Source: a virus. Taken from it: a stretch of 46,591 nucleotides of DNA. The DNA is taken from positions 1-46,591 of IMG/VR virus record IMGVR_UViG_3300020580_000025; one strand, written 5' to 3'. Shown here piece after piece: positions 41,762 to 46,591 of the stretch. A program made the position numbers and the translations under genes. The notes under the pieces are model-generated. The model was not told where the DNA came from and did not search any database. It saw only the letters and a program-made list of their open reading frames with translations. Each line of letters begins with the position of its first letter. The stretch's first letter is position 1.

Positions 41762-42807
41762 AAATCAACCCTCGTCAAGTCCGGGTCGTACATTTTGAAC
41801 ATGTCGCGGTTAAAGTGGACACCAGTAAAGGGCGCGGGCCTCTGCTGAAAGAGCGCGGCCCAGGTTCGCGCCGCACGCGGATTGTCCCTCCAAACCGACC
41901 AATGCTCACGCGGCCAGAACTCGGGCCATAGAAACTCCCCTGGCTTGCGGCCGAGTACGTCATCCTCGCGCTCGCACTCGGCAGGAATGCAAAGCACATC
42001 CCACACCTGGCCATCACGGCAATGGATGAGGCCGCTTTCTCCTTCGTAGTTCTCCGGCAAGATTGACCCCACCAAATCTTCTTCGTGCCATCGGGTCATA
42101 ATTAAAATCACGCTCATCCACGGTTTGGCGCGCGTCATCGCCGTGTCGATGTACTCCGCGTAAATCTTCTCGCGGATGGTAGGTGAGTCCGCTTGCTCGC
42201 GGTTAGCGACCGGGTCATCCAGAATCAGCAAGTCGCAACGGTTGCCGGTGATTCCCGCGAGCATCCCGGCCGCCATCATGGAGGACCCGTTTGTGAGCGA
42301 CCAGTCATCGATTGCCCGTTGATCCTCCGCTAAGGTCGGTCGGCCTTCCCACAACGCCGAGTAGCGGGGGCTACGTACCACCGAACGCACCTTGCGGCTT
42401 TGCTTGGCGGCGATCCCCGTGGCGTAGCTGCCGATGATCACTTGAGTGTTGGGCTTGCGCCCCATGGCCCAGGAACCCCCCACGACCGGCGCGTAGGTAG
42501 ACTTCGCACATCCAGGGGGGCCTAAAATAATTTGCCGCCCGCGTGGCGTCTCGATACAGGTTTGAATCTTCTGCATCATCAGGACGTGGTGCAACGCCAG
42601 TCGCGTCTCTACCGGCTGGTAGAGAACCGGCTTGTCCTCGAAGCGATTGATCAGCTTGCCCGTTGCAGGATCTTCTTCGTCCGCTACGTCAAGCAGCGGC
42701 ACGCCGGGGATGTCAATCGATTGGCTGTACTCCAGAAGGCTGGCGCGAGCACGCTTGCGACGGAGGTACTCTTGTGCCGCCCATTCCGGCGAGACGGCTT
42801 GGTTCAC
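41758..42807 (-). CDS. Terminase large subunit, ATPase part (separate gene)
   Basis: The 349-residue packaging ATPase has Walker A ILGPPGCAKSTYAPV, adenine/Q-motif context near YQPVETRLALHHVLMM, Walker B CDLLILDDPVANREQ, and coupling motif ILIMTRWHEEDLVG. It ends shortly after AALFQQRPAPFTGVHFN, the usual start of the linker to the nuclease, with DLTRVDL and a stop. The nuclease domain continues in the next gene. It pumps DNA through the portal. The start is coupled to the small terminase gene (ATGA). Confidence 0.9.
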   Translation of the reverse strand: MNQAVSPEWAAQEYLRRKRARASLLEYSQSIDIPGVPLLDVADEEDPATGKLINRFEDKPVLYQPVETRLALHHVLMMQKIQTCIETPRGRQIILGPPGCAKSTYAPVVGGSWAMGRKPNTQVIIGSYATGIAAKQSRKVRSVVRSPRYSALWEGRPTLAEDQRAIDDWSLTNGSSMMAAGMLAGITGNRCDLLILDDPVANREQADSPTIREKIYAEYIDTAMTRAKPWMSVILIMTRWHEEDLVGSILPENYEGESGLIHCRDGQVWDVLCIPAECEREDDVLGRKPGEFLWPEFWPREHWSVWRDNPRAARTWAALFQQRPAPFTGVHFNRDMFKMYDPDLTRVDL

Positions 42808-43178
42808 GCGAGCAGCGGATCGATGTCAGGAAACGAATCCGCTGGCCCATGTACTAATTTGCTACTAACGAGAACAGAATTAGTAGTTCCACGTGGAACC
42901 GTCACCATCGCCTGCCGTCCGCCGATTCTGGGAAGTTGTTTCTGCTCGATGATGGCCACCAACTGCTCATCGGTCATCCCCGCTAGAAGCGCGGCCTGCC
43001 GCCGGCTCGCGGGCACCTGGATAATCGCCTGCGACGGCTTGCCGTAGCCCCGGTCCAATATCGCTTCGGCCGCGCGGATCTTGTCGCGATCCTCCACCGC
43101 CGTCTCCATGGTGTCCGCCAATAGCTCGATGGCCCTAGGGGCATGCTCGCGCGCCAGCTCGTCAATTCCTTTGCTCAT
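42804..43178 (-). CDS. Small terminase-like protein
   Basis: 124 residues from MSKGIDELAREHAPRAIELL; an upstream TTG would add 12. The helical N-terminal part includes TAVEDRDKIRAAEAILDRGY then GKPSQAI, a pattern common to phage small terminases and related DNA-binding helices. LAGMTDEQLVAIIEQKQL follows. Its place before the large terminase supports the call. It would bind the packaging site and regulate the ATPase. The ribosome site is weak. Confidence 0.75.
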   Translation of the reverse strand: MSKGIDELAREHAPRAIELLADTMETAVEDRDKIRAAEAILDRGYGKPSQAIIQVPASRRQAALLAGMTDEQLVAIIEQKQLPRIGGRQAMVTVPRGTTNSVLVSSKLVHGPADSFPDIDPLLA

Positions 43179-43225
43179 ATCGTGAAGATACTGGAAAAAG
43201 GGCTGCCAGGGCAAATTTTAAATAT

Positions 43226-43422
43226 GAGACAAAAGAAGATAAATATTTGCCTTGAGACAAAAGAAGATAGATAGCTGGTGGAGGCGCTTGCAACAAAGCC
43301 CCCGCTCGCCGCCAGAAGCCTACCTCCTGAAAAGGGCCCCTCACCCCCTCTTCCCAATTCTCAAATAATTCAGCCTTGTTACTAACGGGTAACACCGAGA
43401 CATTACGAGACAATAGAAGATT
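43226..43422. repeat. GAGACAAAAGAAGATA direct repeats
   Basis: Exact 16-base copies at 43226-43241 and 43254-43269, 28 bases apart. A 14/16 copy is at 43407-43422. They lie just upstream of the small terminase gene and may be operator or packaging-recognition sites. Confidence 0.75.
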
Positions 43423-43440
43423 GAACGGGCCGCGCCAAGC

Positions 43441-43693
43441 TGTTCCGATTGTTCCTAGATGATGAGTATGAGACGCCAGAAGTAGGAACAGCCATAATTC
43501 CCGGTAAAAAGCCGATATCTGTTCCTACTGTTCTTACTGTTCTTATATATATATAAAAAATAGTTATGATATATATGTAATAATAGGTAGCGACCCCAAT
43601 TAGTGAAACACAGTCGGAACAAGTCGGAACAGCCAATACAATCAATGACTTACGCGTGCCTACTTTGCCAAACTCACTTTTCAAGTCGGAACA
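43441..43693. repeat. Nine 9-bp iteron-like repeats (TGTTCCKAY)
   Basis: Forward copies at 43441, 43450, 43520, 43529 and 43538. The first two abut each other and the last three are in tandem; two of these three carry TGTTCTTA variants. Inverted copies are at 43482 (GTAGGAACA), 43613, 43623 and 43685 (GTCGGAACA). They flank an AT-rich tract. Iterons plus an AT-rich unwinding region are the usual elements of a replication origin; an operator array is the alternative. Confidence 0.75.
43541..43590. other. AT-rich tract, possible DNA unwinding element
   Basis: The stretch is nearly all A and T (alternating TA runs, an A6 run and a second TATATAT) in an otherwise GC-rich genome. It sits between the forward iterons and the inverted iterons. 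It could be the melting site of an origin or hold divergent promoters. Confidence 0.6.
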
Positions 43694-43713
43694 CTAATAA
43701 AATCAATGACTTA
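43621..43713 (+). repeat. 32-bp imperfect direct repeat
   Basis: 43621-43652 and 43683-43713 share AAGTCGGAACA, then a variable middle, then an identical AATCAATGACTTA, 61 bases apart with a one-base length difference. It includes two of the inverted iterons. No gene in this stretch is convincing. Confidence 0.75.
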
Positions 43714-43777
43714 GCTAAGCGCTTGTATCTCGCATTGTCTCATGTTAGGGTTTTCTTCTTTTCCCAGGAGTTTTTCA

Positions 43778-43945
43778 ATGCGTAAACCCGACTACCGCCG
43801 CACCCGCCTGTTACAAGACGGACGCCATGCGCTGGCATTATTGAAGGCCGGCCGATCGATCCCGGAGGTGATGCTAGTCATCCCTGGCAGTCGCGCACGG
43901 CTCTACCGAGCGATGAATACAGCTCGCGATCCGTTACTTTTGTGA
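43778..43945 (+). CDS. Small helix-turn-helix protein (55 aa)
   Basis: The ATG is chosen for the ribosome site CCCAGGAGTTTTTCA. The sequence GRHALALLKAGRSIPEVMLV, then IPGSRARLYRAMNTAR, looks like the helix-turn-helix at the end of serine recombinases (ALxLLKAGxSIxEV...SRxTLYRAL), without a catalytic domain. It is the first rightward gene next to the iteron region, so it is a good candidate for an origin-binding or early regulator. The DNA target is unknown. Confidence 0.65.
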   Translation: MRKPDYRRTRLLQDGRHALALLKAGRSIPEVMLVIPGSRARLYRAMNTARDPLLL

Positions 43946-43950
43946 CGTAC

Positions 43951-44027
43951 GTCTCAATTTGTATCAAAATTAACTTGACAACGATTTCCACTAGAGTAAA
44001 TTGGTGTTGTCTCGAATTGTATCAAAC
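43951..44027 (+). promoter_or_regulatory. Early promoter flanked by two operator-like repeats
   Basis: TTGACA at 43975, 16-base spacer, TAAATT at 43997. Two 19-base sites, GTCTCAATTTGTATCAAAA (43951) and GTCTCGAATTGTATCAAAC (44009), match at 16 positions and lie on either side. TTGTATCAA is a short dyad. The arrangement suggests a repressor that acts on both sides of a rightward early promoter. Confidence 0.6.
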
Positions 44028-44045
44028 AACCAGGAGTAAAGAGCC

Positions 44046-44360
44046 ATGGCGTTTATGCAGATGTTCATTTATCGAAAAGGCACGTTGTATTCAGCCGAGT
44101 GCAGCAAATGCGGCGCTACGCTCTACACGCACGAATGGACGAATGACGACCACAACGAACGCCGCGACGCTATGCAAGCCGGCACGCTGCGCTGCGACGA
44201 ATGCAGCGGCACGGCTAACCCTGAAACATTCTCTCAGATGCCCGGCCGATGGTACGCGGGACGATACAGCGCGCCCGGCTATATGGACTGCACTAGCTGG
44301 AGCTACGGCAAGAATAAACGCGTGTTAGAGCGAGAATTGCGCGATATGTACGGCGAGTAG
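44046..44360 (+). CDS. Conserved early zinc-ribbon protein
   Basis: The 104-residue protein has CSKCGATLYTHEWTNDDHNE and TLRCDECSGTA, one zinc ribbon, then a conserved YAGRYSAPGYMDCTSW segment and a basic/acidic helix ending RELRDMYGE. It is a recognisable phage/plasmid family of unknown function. The leader repeat AGGAGTAAAGAGCC directly precedes the ATG. It is the first product of the putative early promoter after the helix-turn-helix gene, so host take-over functions are possible. Confidence 0.75.
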   Translation: MAFMQMFIYRKGTLYSAECSKCGATLYTHEWTNDDHNERRDAMQAGTLRCDECSGTANPETFSQMPGRWYAGRYSAPGYMDCTSWSYGKNKRVLERELRDMYGE

Positions 44361-44363
44361 ATA

Positions 44364-44430
44364 GCAGCCTGTAGCGACTGCTAACGCGGTCGTTATGGGG
44401 TACGATCTAACCCACTAGGAGTAAAGAGCC
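44364..44430 (+). promoter_or_regulatory. Repeated early leader, copy 1
   Basis: GCAGCCTGTAGCG, variable part, TATGGGGTACGATC, then AGGAGTAAAGAGCC before ATG. The same elements in the same order precede the gene at 45095. TAGCAG/CTGCTA forms a short hairpin here. It may be a promoter (TACGAT as -10) or a conserved 5' leader that sets strong translation. Confidence 0.55.
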
Positions 44431-45030
44431 ATGAGACAGAAAACAATTGACCTATACCAGTTTGATGAGCTTAACGACAAGGCGAAAGAGAAAGCGCGCA
44501 GCTGGTACCGCGAAACATCGGCCGACGATACGTTTTGGAGTGAGCATATCCTTGAGGATGAGGCGCCAGCGCTCTTAAAGCGACTAGGCTACTGCGATCC
44601 TAAGATACAGTATCGCGGTTTTTGGTCACAAGGCGATGGGGCTTGTTTCTCCGGTACCTGGTACTCATCGAATTGCAAGTATGCCGAAGTGATAAAGGAT
44701 TACGCGCACGATAAAGAGGTTGCACGTATTGCCGATGCTTTCGGTACGCTGCTATTTGCGCACCCTGGCATGTCGGCAAGTCTCACGCATCGCGGACACT
44801 ATCCGCATGAGATGAGCATATCGTTTGACGTAGAGTTTGACGCGGAAGACCACGATTCGAGCGACGATGCACAAGCAGAGGAAGAATTTATAGAGCTATC
44901 GCGCGATTTGATGCGTTGGATATACAAGACGCTAGAAGAGGCGTACGAAGGGGCTAATGCGGACGAACAGGTTGACGAGAATATCCGCTGCAATGAGTAC
45001 GAATTCACCATAGACGGCGACCGCGCGTAG
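44431..45030 (+). CDS. Conserved phage protein with GFWSQGDGACF motif
   Basis: The 199-residue protein begins MRQKTIDLYQFDELNDKAKE with KARSWYRE, then IQYRGFWSQGDGACFSGTW. This pair of motifs marks a widespread phage and plasmid family whose function is not established. The second half is very acidic (FDVEFDAEDHDSSDDAQAEE). The acidic, DNA-mimic-like charge is suggestive of an anti-host protein, but that is only inference. A copy of the leader repeat precedes it. Confidence 0.75.
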   Translation: MRQKTIDLYQFDELNDKAKEKARSWYRETSADDTFWSEHILEDEAPALLKRLGYCDPKIQYRGFWSQGDGACFSGTWYSSNCKYAEVIKDYAHDKEVARIADAFGTLLFAHPGMSASLTHRGHYPHEMSISFDVEFDAEDHDSSDDAQAEEEFIELSRDLMRWIYKTLEEAYEGANADEQVDENIRCNEYEFTIDGDRA

Positions 45031-45033
45031 TTC

Positions 45034-45094
45034 GCAGCCTGTAGCGCGTCGCAGCGTGCTATGGGGTACGATCAATAACCAGGAGTAAAGAGCC
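45034..45094 (+). promoter_or_regulatory. Repeated early leader, copy 2
   Basis: GCAGCCTGTAGCG (45034), TATGGGGTACGATC (45060) and AGGAGTAAAGAGCCATGAG (45081-45099) repeat the order found before 44431. The middle is 4 bases shorter. The duplicate leaders suggest coordinated expression of these small early genes. Confidence 0.55.
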
Positions 45095-45565
45095 ATGAGT
45101 GACGAAAACAGTTTGAAAGAAACCGGGCGCTGCGCCGCTGAATCGATTGTCGAGATGGTAGCCGCGCTCGAATGCGACTACAACCGGTATACGGAATTGC
45201 GCGATAGCGACATGGATGATTTAAGCCAGGAAGAGAAAGACGAATTGCAAGAGCTTGCAGATTCAGCGGGCGAATGCAACAGCCGCGAAGAGGCGGAACA
45301 GCGCATACAAGAGGACGCGCTATCAGTCGAAGTCCGCAGCGAATGGCACGCACCAGGCGACGCGAATGGCGTACAGGATGCAGAGTTTATGATCCTGCTA
45401 TCGACTGGCGGCCCTGCATCACGCATTCGTGGCGAGTTATCAAACGGCGAACCGGATCGGGCATGGCTCGAAGTTCAAGACTGGGGTACGCCTTGGACGC
45501 GTTACTTTGACATTGAACAGGACACACTCCTGGCGTATGCCCGCTGCTTTTACTTTGGCGAGTAG
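45095..45565 (+). CDS. Conserved acidic early protein
   Basis: The 156-residue protein has a strongly acidic N-terminal helical half (DSDMDDLSQEEKDELQELAD). An ordered C-terminal half contains ALSVEVRSEWHAPG, FMILLSTGGPASRIRGEL, and LEVQDWGTPWTRYF, then YARCFYFGE. The LSTGGPAxRIxGEL...QDWGTPWT block is conserved in a phage/plasmid family without known function. It is under the second leader copy. The acidic charge could mimic DNA, but this is not shown. Confidence 0.75.
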   Translation: MSDENSLKETGRCAAESIVEMVAALECDYNRYTELRDSDMDDLSQEEKDELQELADSAGECNSREEAEQRIQEDALSVEVRSEWHAPGDANGVQDAEFMILLSTGGPASRIRGELSNGEPDRAWLEVQDWGTPWTRYFDIEQDTLLAYARCFYFGE

Positions 45566-45574
45566 GAGAATCCC

Positions 45575-45781
45575 TTGACTAGAAAACATTTCTTGATGAT
45601 ATCAGCCGCTATCAAAGCGGCACGTGCTAAGATTATCGATTGCGAGCCGGTAGAATCTCAAACCGACTTGCTCGATGGTACCAGCTATGCAGCCGACTAT
45701 GTAGCCGATGCCCTAGCAGCCGATAACCCGCACGGGTTCGACCGCGCACGCTTCCTACGGGATTGCGGAGTACAGTCATGA
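45575..45781 (+). CDS. Small conserved phage protein, MTRKHF type (68 aa)
   Basis: TTG start with TAGGAG six bases upstream. It encodes MTRKHFLMISAAIKAARAKI and YAADYVADALAADNPHGFDR with RFLRDCG, a helical small protein family common in phages of proteobacteria. The function is unknown. The stop is overlapped by the next ATG. Confidence 0.65.
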   Translation: MTRKHFLMISAAIKAARAKIIDCEPVESQTDLLDGTSYAADYVADALAADNPHGFDRARFLRDCGVQS

Positions 45782-46023
45782 AAATAAAACCCGAACATTA
45801 CGCATACATGCGCGATGCAATGGCGCGCGTGCTGAAGGACAATCAAGGTATATCCGCAGCGAGTTATGCCGCTCAGGGGCTCACGGATAGGAGGTTCCGC
45901 TGGGATTTATTTTGGGCGGCGAAACTCAGCCAGTGGGTGTCCGACAACGTGTATAAATACGCGAATGATGCTCATTTGGATACCGCGCTACGGGCAATCG
46001 TTAAAGAGCTGGGGGTCTCATGA
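45778..46023 (+). CDS. Small conserved early protein (81 aa)
   Basis: Start coupled by ATGA. It contains MKIKPEHYAYMRDAMARVLK, RRFRWDLFWAAKL and HLDTALRAIVKELG, a helical family often found beside the MTRKHF protein in phage early regions. The function is unknown. Confidence 0.7.
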   Translation: MKIKPEHYAYMRDAMARVLKDNQGISAASYAAQGLTDRRFRWDLFWAAKLSQWVSDNVYKYANDAHLDTALRAIVKELGVS

Positions 46024-46148
46024 GCATCCGCTACCATAAAGGCTACTGGACGATATTTAGCAAGGGTAAGCCCGTACTGGCATGCGAGAGTTTCAAATCC
46101 GCATGGAGCGCGGTATACGCCCTGTACGCAGAATTTGACTTGTCCTGA
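46020..46148 (+). CDS. Coupled microprotein (42 aa)
   Basis: ATG overlaps the previous stop (ATGA). It encodes MSIRYHKGYWTIFSKGKPVL and ACESFKSAWSAVYALYAEFD with LS at the end. The pattern of a short beta hairpin plus helix is plausible for a tiny folded protein. Evidence is the coupling and composition. Confidence 0.55.
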   Translation: MSIRYHKGYWTIFSKGKPVLACESFKSAWSAVYALYAEFDLS

Positions 46149-46196
46149 TTACCGCTTGTAGCATCTGCTTCTTTTTCTCAAACAGTAGGAGCCCCA

Positions 46197-46591
46197 ATGA
46201 AATATGAATTTACTGGTGAAACAAAAATAGTGTTTGGTGTTACTTTAAAACGCATCCGCGCGTTAGTGTCGTTTGGCACAGTAGTTAAAGGCGATATCGG
46301 CGGATGGCTTGAAAAAGAAGAAAACCTTGCGCGGGTGTATGGCAACGCGTGGGTGTCTGGCGACGCGCGGGTGTCTGGCAACGCGCGGGTGTATGGCAAC
46401 GCGCGGGTGTATGGCAACGCGTGGGTGTCTGGCGACGCGCGGGTGTCTGGCAACGCGCGGGTGTCTGGCGACGCGCAGGTGTCTGGCAACGCGCAGGTGT
46501 ATGGCAACGCGCGGGTGTATGGCAACGCGCGGGTGTCTGGCGACGCGCAAGTGTCTGGCGACGCGCGGGTGTCTGGCGACGCGCAGGTGTC
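46197..46591 (+). CDS. Hexapeptide beta-helix repeat protein, N-terminal part
   Basis: It begins MKYEFTGETKIVFGVTLKRI, then the cap with GDIGGWLEKEENL, typical for the N-terminus of the phage hexapeptide-repeat family. From residue ~45 the chain is G-(N/D)-A-(R/Q/W)-V-(Y/S) repeats to the window edge, where the frame continues at position 1. The ribosome site is AGTAGGAGCCCCA. Each 18-bp unit adds one hexapeptide of a left-handed beta-helix. Reconstructed length is about 215 residues. It is the last gene of the early rightward group before the membrane and zinc microproteins at 391-1205. Confidence 0.8.
   Translation, partial: MKYEFTGETKIVFGVTLKRIRALVSFGTVVKGDIGGWLEKEENLARVYGNAWVSGDARVSGNARVYGNARVYGNAWVSGDARVSGNARVSGDAQVSGNAQVYGNARVYGNARVSGDAQVSGDARVSGDAQV
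46327..46591 (+). repeat. 18-bp tandem repeat array, right part
   Basis: About 14-15 head-to-tail copies of the 18-bp unit that encodes G(N/D)A(R/Q/W)V(Y/S). Variant codons (gcgtgg for Trp rungs) appear only here, showing that units are not all identical. The last 126 bases are identical to 20-145. Confidence 0.9.

Noticed and set aside
41755-41765. Programmed -1 frameshift joining the terminase parts
   Set aside because: No X-XXY-YYZ heptamer and only two sense codons of overlap; reinitiation at GTGA is simpler.
43403-43684. 93-residue leftward open frame (YYYIYIITIFYIYIRTV)
   Set aside because: It crosses the iterons and AT tract; the peptide is only a translation of the alternating TA repeats. 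No ribosome site.
43603-43785. 60-residue rightward open frame with a CLLC motif
   Set aside because: Sequence is a read-through of the direct repeats, GTG start without a ribosome site, and it overlaps the better-supported gene at 43778.
45095-45565. Antirestriction or DNA-mimic function for the acidic early proteins
   Set aside because: Charge alone does not support it; recorded only as a possibility in the entries.
46178-46550. Antisense open frames across the 18-bp array
   Set aside because: The repeat unit lacks stops in several frames, so open frames here are an artefact of tandem repetition.
46327-46591. CRISPR array
   Set aside because: Units are 18 bp, contiguous with no spacers, and translate in frame as beta-helix rungs.
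1-46591. Integrase, attachment sites, phage RNA polymerase or tRNA genes
   Set aside because: Looked for recombinase signatures, polymerase motifs and cloverleaf-like stretches; none was convincing by eye. A tRNA scan would settle the last point.

Overview
The window is almost certainly one complete genome of a tailed double-stranded DNA phage (Caudoviricetes) with a T7/P22-like short tail, opened inside a repeat-rich gene. Bases 1-145 match the last 145 bases with two differences, and the last 126 are identical. The gene cut at the right end resumes in the same frame at the left end. If this overlap is a true circle closure, the genome is about 46.4 kb. The host is probably a Gram-negative bacterium: strong Shine-Dalgarno sites, sigma70-like promoter elements and a holin plus lysozyme lysis set all fit. 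The genus cannot be read from the sequence. I see no integrase, no phage RNA polymerase and no tRNA gene, so the phage is probably lytic and uses host transcription.

Layout. (1) An intergenic control region (about 43.2-43.8 kb) separates two divergent gene blocks. It holds nine copies of a 9-bp iteron-like motif, an AT-rich tract and longer direct repeats, and it is the best candidate for a replication origin or master regulatory site. (2) The rightward block runs from 43.8 kb through the window ends to 14.5 kb. It carries small early proteins with repeated leader sequences, a hexapeptide beta-helix protein, a cluster of zinc-ribbon microproteins and a replication set: primase-polymerase/SF3 helicase, DUF2800 Cas4-like nuclease, DUF2815 ssDNA-binding protein, family A DNA polymerase, VRR-NUC nuclease and SNF2-type ATPase. 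A SAM methyltransferase and a LAGLIDADG homing endonuclease follow. (3) The leftward block runs from 43.2 kb down to 14.5 kb. In transcription order it carries the small terminase; a large terminase split into separate ATPase and nuclease genes; microproteins; portal; scaffold; a sugar cassette (two glycosyltransferases, a histidine-phosphatase-like protein, a capsid-staple-like protein and a sugar C-methyltransferase); major capsid protein; head proteins; tail adaptor; tail nozzle with a LamG insert; internal virion proteins; a collagen-like fibre; and the lysis genes.

How it works together. Early genes make the regulators and replisome. The late operon builds the head, packages DNA, builds the tail and ejection proteins, and lyses the cell. 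The sugar cassette lies between scaffold and capsid genes, which suggests glycan modification of the virion. Two selfish endonuclease genes lie at or next to the two convergent strand switches, and at both switches the opposing genes share a CTAG as their stop codons. Nearly all genes overlap by 1-4 bases (ATGA, GTGA, TAATG), which implies pervasive translational coupling and supports several microproteins of 36-59 residues reported here.
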